NCBI GenBank assembly: GCA_018970765.1
Contig: JAGWVT010000026.1
Span: 1 to 32,695 of the forward strand
Reading direction: 5' to 3'
DNA from: Actinomycetales bacterium
GTDB taxonomy: Bacteria > Actinomycetota > Actinomycetes > S36-B12
DNA length: 32,695 bases
The notes beneath the pieces are model-generated. The model was not told where the DNA came from and did not search any database. It saw only the letters and a list, made by a program, of their open reading frames with translations. Below, one piece after another: positions 7,911 to 16,371 of the stretch. Position 1 is the first letter of the stretch, and each line of letters begins with the position of its first letter. A program made the position numbers and the translations under genes.

Positions 7911-9226
7911 TGCACCCGGATATCACCTGCAAGCGCTGTGGAACGGTGACGACGTGGAATCCGTTCTGCCCGACATGTGGTGCCTATCTCGAATTCGCTG
8001 GTGATCCCCCCTGGACGCCTGATGAGGAGGCCCAGTCAGGGATTGGGGCGGGGCAGGTCACCACCGCAGATGGTCAAACCTCGGCCGAGCCCGCCTACGG
8101 CGTCCTATTAACACTTGACCAAGAAGCCAGTGATCCTTCACCGACCTCCGAACAATCGGTCACGGTGCCCCCGGTACCGATCGGCCACCCAAAGGCCGAA
8201 CTCCCCGGCGAGAGCATCACACAGCAACGAGTGACCCACGCAATGGCGGTAGAGGGGCACACCACACCCACCGGCCCCACGCGCCCTTGCCCGGCTTGCC
8301 AGCATCCAAACGCTGAGTGGCGCGCCTATTGCGAACACTGCGGCGTGGCATTACCAGGGGCTGTCCTTGCGCCGTACCGTTATCAATCGGAGCACGCAAA
8401 GAAGCCGGGTCAACAAAAGACCGGCCCGGAACGACATGAGTGGCTGCGTTGGTCGGCAGCTATCTGCGGTCTCTTGCTCCTGGGATTCATCGTCTGGCTC
8501 TTTCTCTTTGGCCCCCTGGCTACCCAAACACGAGATGCAATCAGACTGGCAGCGCAAAACATCTGGGAATTTATTGATCCCACAACGGGTGTTGCTGCAC
8601 CCATTCGTGAGATCACCGCTTCCAGCAGCCTTCCCGGGACTTCTCCCCTCATTTTGGGTGATGGCAATTCGCGAACATTCTGGGCAAGTAACGCAGAGAC
8701 GACGTTCGGTGCGGGGACCGAAATCACCTTGAACTTCAATGCTCCCGTTCGAATCGACAGGATGCTGATCTACCCAGGTATTCAGAATGGCCAACTCGAC
8801 GTTCGCGCGCTTTACACACCAAAGCAGATCTCTATCGACTTGGGCAGCGGCCCCATCCAGACTTGGCAGCTGAAACAGGTGCAAGGTGTTGGCGACTATC
8901 AGCAACTCGTGGAATTTCCCGAGACCGAAACGTCTTCGGTCAAGGTCACCATCGAGGCCGTCTATCCTCCGCGAGTCGTGACCGAGGGATCGACTATCGG
9001 CTCCGTGGCGATCAGCGAAATCGACTTCCTCCAGGTCCCCTCGTTGGATAGCACGGTGCTCAACCCGGTGGCTCCGTCAACGATTTCTGTTCCCTCGGGA
9101 CTGCCCTCCGGGATGCCCAGTGGCGTACCCAGCGGAGCGCCGACAGGCGTAGTGCCGACGGGTCTCCCGTCACCTTCGGGGACGACTTCCACCTTGGTCA
9201 CTGCTACGCCTAGTCCTGCGCCCTAG
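7907..9226 (+). CDS. Zinc-ribbon membrane protein with discoidin-like outer domain, CisA-like candidate
   Basis: 439 residues, overlapping the tail protein I gene by 4 bases. It has two zinc-ribbon cysteine sets (Cys8/11/21/24 and Cys128/131/142/145), separated by a disordered acidic/Pro-rich stretch. A single membrane helix lies at residues 182-202, preceded by basic and polar residues, which predicts an inside N-terminus. Residues 228-376 form a beta-rich domain of the NADase-type glycan-binding/discoidin-like kind (GDGNSRTFWAS; ITLNFNAPVRIDRMLIYPG), and the last 60 residues are a Pro/Ser/Gly/Val tail. The architecture, cytosolic ribbons plus membrane span plus outer sugar-binding-like domain, resembles what is known of Streptomyces CisA, a membrane protein needed for CIS contraction at the membrane; homology to CisA is inferred from layout, not shown. 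Its place as last gene of the baseplate operon supports a CIS role. Confidence 0.8.
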   Translation: MMHPDITCKRCGTVTTWNPFCPTCGAYLEFAGDPPWTPDEEAQSGIGAGQVTTADGQTSAEPAYGVLLTLDQEASDPSPTSEQSVTVPPVPIGHPKAELPGESITQQRVTHAMAVEGHTTPTGPTRPCPACQHPNAEWRAYCEHCGVALPGAVLAPYRYQSEHAKKPGQQKTGPERHEWLRWSAAICGLLLLGFIVWLFLFGPLATQTRDAIRLAAQNIWEFIDPTTGVAAPIREITASSSLPGTSPLILGDGNSRTFWASNAETTFGAGTEITLNFNAPVRIDRMLIYPGIQNGQLDVRALYTPKQISIDLGSGPIQTWQLKQVQGVGDYQQLVEFPETETSSVKVTIEAVYPPRVVTEGSTIGSVAISEIDFLQVPSLDSTVLNPVAPSTISVPSGLPSGMPSGVPSGAPTGVVPTGLPSPSGTTSTLVTATPSPAP

Positions 9227-9252
9227 CCAGCGTTGGGCCCATCAATTCTGCT

Positions 9253-12200
9253 CTAGGTCCGGGTATCCCCTGCCTGCTGATCAGCGGGGATTATCGGCTT
9301 CACGGTTTGCGATGGTGCGCCGATCGCGGGGTCGCCGGGTTCTAGCGAATAGGCGGGGTCTAAGAGAATTCGACGCGCTACCAAAAACTGGCCCTTCGTT
9401 GCCGCTTGCGTTCCCCAAAATCGGTCTACGTGCAGCACGTCGCCGCAGGCGTTGGTGTGCACCATGAACCCGTCGGCCAGAACCATCACAACGTGGCGAT
9501 AGGAGGCACCGCCAGTGTCGTAGAGCACGAGGTCCCCTGGCGCAAGGTCATCAGGGTTCAAAAGCGCATAGTGGCGGTCGAGTGCAATGCCGTCCCAGGG
9601 CACCATGTTCCGAGTCGATGGTGCCCAGCCCTCTCGGGTCAGTGGTACGCCCGCACCATCCGCATACGCCCGTGCGACGAAGGATGAACAGTCGAATCTG
9701 AAGGGCTCAAGTCGACCGACTCCTCGGCATGCATAGGGAGCACCGAGCTGACCCAGGGCGTATTTGATTGCCAGGGCCGCCTGCGGAGTAGGTGCCTGGG
9801 CTACGGACAAACGACAGAGTTCGCTGATACCAACCGAGTCTGCACCTCCGCGCAAGGTCGCGGCCGGTGCGCTCACTGGACATCCGTCGGGGCCAACAAC
9901 AATCTGAGGCCCGGAAGACTTACGGCTCAGAACAGCCTGGCGCAGGATCGACTTGAGTCCGGATAGTTGCTGACGGGCAAGGCCTTGCAAAACCTCGGCA
10001 CCACGCGCAGCACTTAAGGCCACGTCGGCAGCCTTCGTGGCAGCACTTTCCGCCTCCTGCTGAGCATCAAGCAGAGTTGCTGCGTCCATACCGCCCACAG
10101 TGACGTAGGAGGATCCAACCAGTATGGAAGCGTCGCTTGGGGCACCCAGCGTCATGACCGCTTGAACGAGGGAAGTCATCTCCCCCTCGCGGTACATGGC
10201 ATTGGCATACGCGCCTAATCGTGCTCGAGCCTGATCCGCCGCGATTCGCTGTGCATCGGCTTGACGACCCAGTGCGATTGCTTGAAGGCCAGCCTCATCC
10301 GCAGTCTGCCGTGCTGAGCGTGCTTCACGCTCAGCCTGGCGAACTGCAAGGCGAAGCGTGACGGTACTGCTTGCCGACGTTGGGCCGGTTGCTCCCAGCC
10401 CGGAAACCGGCGGGGCACCGGCCTGCAAATTCGTCTCGGGTAGATCGGTACCGGGTAGATCGGTGCCGGCTAAGTCGGTCCCGGGCAGTGAGAGCGCTCG
10501 TGCCGCTTTACTCGCCGTCGAACTGGTGGACACCGACGGACTAGCACTCGCAGTGGCACTTGCACTCGCAGTAGGACTTGCACTGGCAGACGATGAGGTG
10601 CTCGGTAACGCGGTGCTCGGCAACGTGGTCGCACAAAACGCGGCGGTGTTACTGGAAACCAGCGAACCCGCCACTGCGCGCATACGGAAGCAGTACTGGA
10701 TGGAGCCCCCAAGACCCGTGATCTGGTAGGCGGTGTCCTGTGCGGTTGGTCCACCGGTCAAGGTCGTCCATCCCGTGCCTACCTGTTGATCAATCTGGAA
10801 GCCCGTCAGGGAAGCCTTGGGGTTACAGCCTGAGTCTGAAGCCGATGGCGCGATCACCGACCACATGGCCACGACCGCCGATGAACTCAGTGCCGTCGCG
10901 CTCGGGTTCAACGGCGGACACGGCGGCAGCGCCGCCGCCGTGGAGGATCCGCTTGGGGATCCAGTGGGCGAGACGGTACTCGTCGATGGATTCGGCGTGG
11001 GAGTGAATGACTCCTTGCCAGGCGTTTCCTTACCCGAGCCGCCACCACCGTCGGTAGTCGCGCCACCATCGGTCGGGCCACCAGCGCTGCCGCCATCCGT
11101 ACCGGTGGGAGCCCCTGATCCACTTGCGCCCGGGCTCGCGCCCCCAGCTGCGATTCCCGGTGTCGTCACACACGCCTGGGGGCTAAACATGGACTGCGCG
11201 GAGCCAGCAACCGCCACAATTCGGTAACAGGCGGTGATACCCGGTGGTGCATTCGTCACGACAAATCGCGTGGTTCCTCCTGGCACGTCTGCAACATGTG
11301 AGCAGTCATCACACAGTGGGACGGGTAGCGTTGCTAGTTCTGCGGCTGCGCTGCTGGACAACGTGCTCACAGTTCCTGAGGGTGTGATACTGAAGGCCGA
11401 CCCACTGGCACCGGCCGTGCGCTTGTCAGCTGGCGCAGCTCGCCTCAACACTGTGGCGTCACTAGTCGGAACCAGACCGGCCACCGAGGGTGGCATGGTG
11501 TCAGTGGCCACCGGGATAGATGCGACCGCGGTTGTTGGTGCGATCGTCACTGTGGCCGTCGCGGTGACTGTCGCTGCGGATGGGCTTGGCGACGGGACCG
11601 GGTTCCCGGTGTTTCCCACCGCGTAGATGGAGTATCCAGTTGCGCCGGAGGATGGATTCCAGGTGAGGAGTACTTGTTGATCGGGGTCCAGCCCTGCTAC
11701 GAAACTCGCCGGTACCAGCGGTGCGCCGGTTACCGTCTTCGGCAAGAACGCGTTGATGAGTCGCGGGATGAGGAATGTCGCGACAAGTCCAAGGAGTGCC
11801 AGCAGCAATGCCATTCTTCCAAAGAATCCAAGGCGAAAATGAAAGAGTGGGCGCTGGATGATTGTTGAGCGTTGAACGCTCGGCTGCACGTCAGACAGGT
11901 CTGAGCCCGTTGTCTCATCACGAGCCGCCGTAGTCGTGACGATGAGCCCATGCGTAAGCGGGGCACCGATGAGATGCACTGGGGCCTTGATCTGCACCTT
12001 GATCCACGTGGGGTCCCCAGGCGGAAGCACTACCTTGTCGTGAGACAACTTCGCACTCAGTCGGCCCTCAGGGTCGGTGGCTTGCACCTGGTATGTGACC
12101 GGGGAGTTCCCATCATTGGTGATCTGCAGGAACATCGTTGCGCTGCGTCGCATGTCAACGGTAGGCCGCGACAGGGCGGCCTTGAATTGGTGATAGGGCC

Positions 12201-12636
12201 GAACCGTGACATCAAATTCACCCACCACGCTGTCGGTGTGATCCACTTCGGATCTCGCCATGACCCCGATGATGTAGTGGCCTGCTGGCAGCGTTGGTGA
12301 CTTCTGTGCACGCACGACAACAGAGGCACTCCCCTCTTCGCCGGGAAATAGGGAGATCTGGCCAGGCAAAATTGTTGTCCACTGCGCCGCTGGGCCAATG
12401 GCATGCAGTGAAAATGTCTGCACCACAGCACTAATGTTTCGCACGTTTACACGAATTCGCGCTGGCTGACCGGGCACCACCTCAATGTGCTCGTCGCTCA
12501 ACCAGAGCAACATTGACGAGCCTGCCTCAATGATGTGCTCCGGAATTTCCGAGCCACCCTTTGAGGCCGATACCCGCTCAGGCTCCACACCTTCGGGCAT
12601 CGCAGGTTCGGATCCGCGCGTACCGGGCCGTTTCAC
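9253..12636 (-). CDS. Large single-pass membrane protein with C-terminal NlpC/P60 hydrolase, CIS-linked
   Basis: About 1127 residues from the GTG at 12636, chosen because it overlaps the AAA gene stop as GTGA, like the other junctions; an ATG at 12693 would give 1146 residues and an ATG at 12600 is also possible. In order: two Ig-like/COG1470-type beta domains (about 40-250) with no signal peptide; a membrane helix (about 273-293) with Arg/His before it, predicting N-terminus inside; fibronectin-III-like segments (about 306-490 and 585-670) separated by Ser/Thr/Gly/Pro-rich linkers; three TDLPG-like repeats; an Ala-rich coiled coil (about 770-910); and an NlpC/P60 domain (965-1100). The catalytic Cys lies in FDCSSFV (residue 983, nt 9690-9688) and the His in YRHVVM (residue 1048). 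It should cut peptidoglycan peptides outside the membrane while exposing a cytosolic head that could contact the CIS. That link is inferred from the operon. Confidence 0.85.
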   Translation of the reverse strand: MKRPGTRGSEPAMPEGVEPERVSASKGGSEIPEHIIEAGSSMLLWLSDEHIEVVPGQPARIRVNVRNISAVVQTFSLHAIGPAAQWTTILPGQISLFPGEEGSASVVVRAQKSPTLPAGHYIIGVMARSEVDHTDSVVGEFDVTVRPYHQFKAALSRPTVDMRRSATMFLQITNDGNSPVTYQVQATDPEGRLSAKLSHDKVVLPPGDPTWIKVQIKAPVHLIGAPLTHGLIVTTTAARDETTGSDLSDVQPSVQRSTIIQRPLFHFRLGFFGRMALLLALLGLVATFLIPRLINAFLPKTVTGAPLVPASFVAGLDPDQQVLLTWNPSSGATGYSIYAVGNTGNPVPSPSPSAATVTATATVTIAPTTAVASIPVATDTMPPSVAGLVPTSDATVLRRAAPADKRTAGASGSAFSITPSGTVSTLSSSAAAELATLPVPLCDDCSHVADVPGGTTRFVVTNAPPGITACYRIVAVAGSAQSMFSPQACVTTPGIAAGGASPGASGSGAPTGTDGGSAGGPTDGGATTDGGGGSGKETPGKESFTPTPNPSTSTVSPTGSPSGSSTAAALPPCPPLNPSATALSSSAVVAMWSVIAPSASDSGCNPKASLTGFQIDQQVGTGWTTLTGGPTAQDTAYQITGLGGSIQYCFRMRAVAGSLVSSNTAAFCATTLPSTALPSTSSSASASPTASASATASASPSVSTSSTASKAARALSLPGTDLAGTDLPGTDLPETNLQAGAPPVSGLGATGPTSASSTVTLRLAVRQAEREARSARQTADEAGLQAIALGRQADAQRIAADQARARLGAYANAMYREGEMTSLVQAVMTLGAPSDASILVGSSYVTVGGMDAATLLDAQQEAESAATKAADVALSAARGAEVLQGLARQQLSGLKSILRQAVLSRKSSGPQIVVGPDGCPVSAPAATLRGGADSVGISELCRLSVAQAPTPQAALAIKYALGQLGAPYACRGVGRLEPFRFDCSSFVARAYADGAGVPLTREGWAPSTRNMVPWDGIALDRHYALLNPDDLAPGDLVLYDTGGASYRHVVMVLADGFMVHTNACGDVLHVDRFWGTQAATKGQFLVARRILLDPAYSLEPGDPAIGAPSQTVKPIIPADQQAGDTRT
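10438..10482 (-). repeat. Three 15-base tandem repeats encoding a (GTDLP)-like pentapeptide
   Basis: The plus-strand unit GGGTAGATCGGTACC is present twice (one mismatch) and a third, more diverged copy follows. On the minus strand it encodes the TDLPG/TDLAG series inside the NlpC/P60 protein, between the Ser-rich linker and the coiled coil. The period and the Asp-Leu pair recall pentapeptide repeats, but three copies are too few to form a pentapeptide helix, so it is probably a linker. Confidence 0.7.
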
Positions 12637-14564
12637 TGTTGCGCCCGATCGGACCACAGTCCCGGATGAGCAAGTCGGCCCATCTTGCGCCATTCACGCT
12701 GACCGGCTTCCAAGAGATCAGTGGCGGCAATTTCCCGGCCTCGTGCAGCGGCCAGATATGCGGCAGTCAAGACCGCAGCGCGGATGGCGCCACCGGCCAT
12801 CGGAATCGCTGCCAATGTTTGAAGTTCAGCCTCAGTCAAAACCAACGGGTACCTACCCAGGCAGGCTTGCCAGAGTTTGGCACGCTCACCGGCATCGGGT
12901 TCGCCAAACTCCACAACAGCGTCAAGCCGCCGAACGAACGCCGGATCCAGGTTCGCCCGAAGATTTGTTGTCAGAATGGCCAAACCATCGAACGCCTCCA
13001 TGCGTTGCAATAGGTACGCCACTTCAATGTTGGCATAGCGATCACGCGCATCGGTCACTTCGGAGCGCTTGCCAAACAACGCATCGGCCTCATCAAAGAG
13101 CAGGACCCCGTCTGTGTTTTCAACAGCGGAGAACACCTGATCGAGATTCTTTTCAGTCTCTCCAATGTACTTATCAACCACCGTTGCAAGCTCGACACGA
13201 AACAACGGAACACCGAGGTCTCCGGCAAGCGCTTCAGCCGCCATAGACTTGCCCGTACCCGGCGGTCCGGTGAACAGCGCAGACACGCCGCGACCTCGTC
13301 CCCCACCAGGCCTCATGCCCCACTCGTCAAGAACGAGGCCGCGGAAACGCACCCGGCCGGCGAGGTCTGCGAGCTCATGGTCTGCCTGCTCGTCCAGCAC
13401 AAGATCAGACAGAGTGAAGGCAGGGGCTATGCGTTGAACCAGGCCTTGCCGCATAGGCCCAAGTCGCGTACTTGCCGGGGACCTGCTCGCAAGCCGCGTC
13501 TCGATGTCCTTGGGTTCTAAGTGGGTAATTGCGTCCGCACTCACTTCCTCCTGTGGCGCTGCGCCAAGCGCATGCCACCACGCTCTTCGTTGCTGCGCGG
13601 TTGGAAGGGACAGGTGCACTTCGCTGCCAAGCCAATCACCGAGGGAAGTTCGCGGATCCATCACCAAGGCAGCAGGAAATTCACAAGATGCGATCTCGCG
13701 AATCACCACAGCACGTGAGTCATGGCCCATCCCGCGGACATCAAGTGCGATGGCTCGTTCGGCAAGTGCCGCCTCACGAATACCTGAACGAACAGTCGCG
13801 GCTAGTTGATCGACAGGGCACTGCGCAACGTTGAAGACCAGTGGTTCTCGTCCAGTCCACCGCACCCCCAAGCGGTTCACCTGCTCGTGCCAGGCACACC
13901 CAGCCCTAGCCCGGACCACTGCCGGCCAGCTCACTTCCGGTAGCTCGGGAAGGAGTGCACCGTCTAGCTTCGGTGGTGCCGCAACAAGTAAGGCTTCCAC
14001 CGTACTGTCGACATGGTCACCCCCGAGCAGGAAGTCAACGACGCGATCTGGCACGACCAGAGTCCGAGTCAGCAGCGGACGATCCTCTTGGCGCAGTTCG
14101 ATCAGGCCAAATCGCCTCAGGGGTGCGCTGGGGCTCAATCGAGCCCGCGCCTGCGGATCATCCACGTCCGCCCCTGCTAGCAACAATGCGGTGGCCACCA
14201 TCGGGCCGCGGCTTTCCACTTCGTTGTTCAACACGATGAAGAAATGCTCGAAACGCGGCTGAATACTGACTGACGAGGCAATCAAGAGGATGACCTGATC
14301 CAACTCGGTCAACCCTACGGAATTAGCGAGACGACTCAGTCGCGGCGGTAGTTGCTGATGTGAAATCTGGTCAGCTTCCGGTGGCTCACTGCGTGCATCG
14401 CGAATGATCAACTCGGGAGGAAAGTAGAGCCCTCGCTGCGCGTCGTCGACATCGCCATCCGCACGCCTAGACTCAACGATGCGAGCAATGCGCTCAGCGA
14501 GCGCACCCAGTACGGTCCTAATTTCCACCTGCGAAGGGTCTGCTGGCTGTGTCAGCTGTGTCAT
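12633..14564 (-). CDS. AAA+ ATPase of the contractile injection system (Afp15-like)
   Basis: 643 residues. Residues 1-380 form the N-terminal region typical of Afp15/Pvc15-type CIS ATPases. The AAA+ module follows with Walker A GPPGTGKS (433-440), Walker B VLLFDEADALFG (487-498), sensor 1 around ILTTN (530-534) and arginine-finger candidates at RRLD (545-548). Afp15-type ATPases are needed for assembly or stability of the particle; the exact step is not settled. The gene starts in a 4-base ATGA overlap with the Pvc16-like gene and ends overlapping the start of the NlpC/P60 gene, so the three are one translational unit. All catalytic motifs are intact. Confidence 0.93.
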   Translation of the reverse strand: MTQLTQPADPSQVEIRTVLGALAERIARIVESRRADGDVDDAQRGLYFPPELIIRDARSEPPEADQISHQQLPPRLSRLANSVGLTELDQVILLIASSVSIQPRFEHFFIVLNNEVESRGPMVATALLLAGADVDDPQARARLSPSAPLRRFGLIELRQEDRPLLTRTLVVPDRVVDFLLGGDHVDSTVEALLVAAPPKLDGALLPELPEVSWPAVVRARAGCAWHEQVNRLGVRWTGREPLVFNVAQCPVDQLAATVRSGIREAALAERAIALDVRGMGHDSRAVVIREIASCEFPAALVMDPRTSLGDWLGSEVHLSLPTAQQRRAWWHALGAAPQEEVSADAITHLEPKDIETRLASRSPASTRLGPMRQGLVQRIAPAFTLSDLVLDEQADHELADLAGRVRFRGLVLDEWGMRPGGGRGRGVSALFTGPPGTGKSMAAEALAGDLGVPLFRVELATVVDKYIGETEKNLDQVFSAVENTDGVLLFDEADALFGKRSEVTDARDRYANIEVAYLLQRMEAFDGLAILTTNLRANLDPAFVRRLDAVVEFGEPDAGERAKLWQACLGRYPLVLTEAELQTLAAIPMAGGAIRAAVLTAAYLAAARGREIAATDLLEAGQREWRKMGRLAHPGLWSDRAQQ

Positions 14565-15259
14565 GGCGTGCCGGCCTGGTAGTCACCTGACCGACGATCA
14601 GCGCGAGCACGGGTACGAATACCTGCCTCGGGCGCCTGGGGTTGGGCTCCGCTAATCACCTCTGACGTAGCTGGTTCGCGGGTATCCGTGACGCGCACCT
14701 GGGGCGGTTGCGTTTGCGGTGGGCCTGCCGGGACCGCGGCACCTGCGGGGAAGGGCACAATGACGGTCACGGAAATCGAAGGGCGGTAGTCGGACCCGAG
14801 CGAGGACCAAAGTTCGGTTGCCATCCGCTCGGTGAACAGGGTCCCGCCAACCCGCAAACGCACTGGGTAGCCCGCCTTGATCTGCTCTGCTAGCAGACCC
14901 GTGCTGACAGCGTCCGGCATGTAATCACTACGGAGGAGCGCAGTGAGCGCCGACCCGAGGAGGCGATGCTCGTCCTCAACTGTGGCAGCCCAGGCAGTCA
15001 ACACGTAAGTCAATGCGTAATAGCGTGGATGCGGTTGACGTGCTGTGACGTGACCCTCGTCATTTCGAATCTCGATTGGGTCTACTCGTCGCAGTTCCAG
15101 ATTCTCCCGAATGTCCGCAAGAAAGAGATTGAGTCCAGGTGCCGTGCGACGGCCCGACCACTCCTTGTTCGGTGCGTCAAGGTCGACTCGAACTGTCTGC
15201 CCCGGAAAGGTGCTTGAGGCCAACAAGGCTCGAAGGCTCTCGTCCACGTCGGCGAGCAC
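14561..15259 (-). CDS. Pvc16/Afp16-type tail terminator (DUF4255) protein
   Basis: About 232 residues from the GTG at 15259, or 237 from an ATG at 15274. The GTG is preferred because GAGGG lies six bases before it and because the family normally begins almost directly with an 'ADVDESLRAL' segment. Residues 1-165 match the Pvc16 N-terminal domain: 'APGLNLFLADIREN', the 'RYYALTYVLTAWA' strand-helix, 'EHRLLGSALTALLR' and 'ELWSSLGSDYRPSISVTVIV'. The remaining 65 residues are Pro/Thr/Arg-rich and probably disordered. Afp16-like proteins cap the distal end of tube and sheath and fix particle length. The stop overlaps the AAA ATPase start (ATGA). It lies 83 bases after the sepH stop on the same strand. 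Confidence 0.88.
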   Translation of the reverse strand: MLADVDESLRALLASSTFPGQTVRVDLDAPNKEWSGRRTAPGLNLFLADIRENLELRRVDPIEIRNDEGHVTARQPHPRYYALTYVLTAWAATVEDEHRLLGSALTALLRSDYMPDAVSTGLLAEQIKAGYPVRLRVGGTLFTERMATELWSSLGSDYRPSISVTVIVPFPAGAAVPAGPPQTQPPQVRVTDTREPATSEVISGAQPQAPEAGIRTRARADRRSGDYQAGTP

Positions 15260-15265
15260 GGTCTG

Positions 15266-15270
15266 CCCTC
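15266..15270 (-). promoter_or_regulatory. Ribosome binding site deciding the GTG start of the Pvc16-like gene
   Basis: GAGGG on the minus strand, six bases ahead of the GTG at 15259. The upstream ATG at 15274 has no comparable purine run, so this site favours the shorter protein. Confidence 0.5.
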
Positions 15271-15342
15271 GCATCCGTTGAGATCAGGACTCTCTGATGG
15301 TAGCCCGCCCTGGCCCGTCTCGAGGACATCCCTATCGGCGCG

Positions 15343-16278
15343 TCACGGGCGCCCAGGACCGTTTGGCGGGCGCTCCCCGGGGGACCGGGCCATGATTCGG
15401 TTAGGGGCCCTGGGCCCTGAGTCAGGGTCAGGCTCTGGGTCAGGCTCTGGGTCAGGCTCTGGGTCAGGCTCTGGGTCAGGCTCTGGGTCAGGCTCTGGGT
15501 CAGGCTCTGGGTCCGGTTCTGGGTCCGGTTCTGGCTCTGGGTCCGGTTCTGGCTCTGGGTCAGGCTCAGGCTCCGACCGCGGCAACGGTGTAACGGTCGC
15601 TGACGGCGTAGGAACCACGGTTAGTCGACGGGTGGCCGCCCTGGCAATCGCTGATGGTGGCGGCCCCTCCTCAGCTTTAGCCTCAGATTCGACAGGACTA
15701 TCGGCAGAGCCCAGCGCCCGACGATCGTCAACGTCTGGAAGTTCACCGGACTGGTGGCGCCAGCGCTCTGCGTCCGGGCGAACCGCGCCCCAATCCTCGT
15801 CAGAGCGTTCTCGCATGCGCGGTAACGGCAACGTCAGGGTTTGGTGGCGCACGAGTTCATCGAGAGACACGTCACTTTCACCTAACAGCCACCGAGCCGC
15901 CTCATCGAGATCGTGCAGACTTTTCACACGGGGGTCGAATGCCCATGTTGCCCGCACGCGTGCCGTCCCGACCGGGAACGAAACCGCGACCACCCATCGG
16001 CCATCTGGACGGCGCCAGGAATCCCATTCCAGAGCGTGTAACGGCAGTTCAGCCCCAAAACAGGCCGCCTGAACCGCCTCACCGAGCGTGGTTTCACCTG
16101 CGCTAGTCCGCAAGGGAGCATCTTGAGCCGCCGTCGCGATGAACGAGCGCTCAGCTATCAGGGGTGCAGCAAAACGCTGGATCTTGTCCAGTGGCCACCC
16201 GGTCTCTGCCGCCAATTCCTCTGGCTTCGCGCCCATGCGAATCCTGGCCTGAATCTCCTTCGGGCTCAGCGACTCCAC
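15343..16278 (-). CDS. sepH: SepH-like septation protein (DUF3071), short N-terminus
   Basis: 311 residues. Residues 1-125 match SepH: the helix-turn-helix-like segment '[20 protein letters not shown]', then '[15 protein letters not shown]', 'TTLGEAVQ', the [11 protein letters not shown] motif and a '[11 protein letters not shown]' strand. SepH is an actinobacterial division factor that stimulates FtsZ assembly through this conserved region. The middle is charged and disordered, and residues about 233-287 are an almost pure Glu-Pro-Asp repeat. From memory of the Streptomyces protein, about 50 residues of N-terminal beta domain normally precede this point; here a TAA lies 48 bases upstream in frame and a strong GAGGAGGG sits before the GTG, so the short form appears real. 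It heads the minus-strand CIS arm with an 83-base gap to the next gene and may be co-transcribed with it. Confidence 0.85.
   Translation of the reverse strand: MESLSPKEIQARIRMGAKPEELAAETGWPLDKIQRFAAPLIAERSFIATAAQDAPLRTSAGETTLGEAVQAACFGAELPLHALEWDSWRRPDGRWVVAVSFPVGTARVRATWAFDPRVKSLHDLDEAARWLLGESDVSLDELVRHQTLTLPLPRMRERSDEDWGAVRPDAERWRHQSGELPDVDDRRALGSADSPVESEAKAEEGPPPSAIARAATRRLTVVPTPSATVTPLPRSEPEPDPEPEPDPEPEPDPEPDPEPDPEPDPEPDPEPDPEPDPEPDPEPDPDSGPRAPNRIMARSPGERPPNGPGRP
15425..15572 (-). repeat. 12-base tandem repeat coding (Glu-Pro-Asp-Pro)n in sepH
   Basis: Seven perfect head-to-tail copies of GGGTCAGGCTCT (plus-strand reading) run from 15425 to 15508. Diverged 12- and 6-base variants (GGGTCCGGTTCT, GGCTCT) continue to about 15572. 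The minus strand reads as alternating Pro and acidic residues. The pure copies sit together at one end, the pattern expected from recent slipped-strand expansion; copy number may vary between strains or be mis-assembled. Confidence 0.93.
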
Positions 16279-16280
16279 AG

Positions 16281-16289
16281 ACCCTCCTC
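16281..16289 (-). promoter_or_regulatory. Strong ribosome binding site of sepH
   Basis: GAGGAGGGT on the minus strand directly ahead of the GTG at 16278. It fixes the sepH start and argues that the missing N-terminal domain is not simply an annotation error. Confidence 0.65.
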
Positions 16290-16371
16290 GGGCGGCGCTG
16301 GATGCCAGGCCCGCATGAAGGCGAACTTACCGGTGCCGCTACCCGCAGCCCTGCCCGCCTATCCTGGTCGT

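Noticed and set aside
9265-9291. Possible terminator hairpin (ATCCCC...GGGGAT with inner GCTGATCAGC)
   Set aside because: The outer stem is only 6 bases, the inner bases do not pair in register with it, and it lies inside the coding end of the hydrolase gene; not enough to call.
15425-15572. CRISPR-like repeat array
   Set aside because: The units are 12 bases, directly adjacent without spacers, and code a peptide repeat in frame.
15278-16072. Plus-strand frame with a long Ser-Gly repeat
   Set aside because: It is the antisense shadow of the Glu-Pro-Asp repeat in sepH; sepH has clear family motifs and a ribosome binding site.
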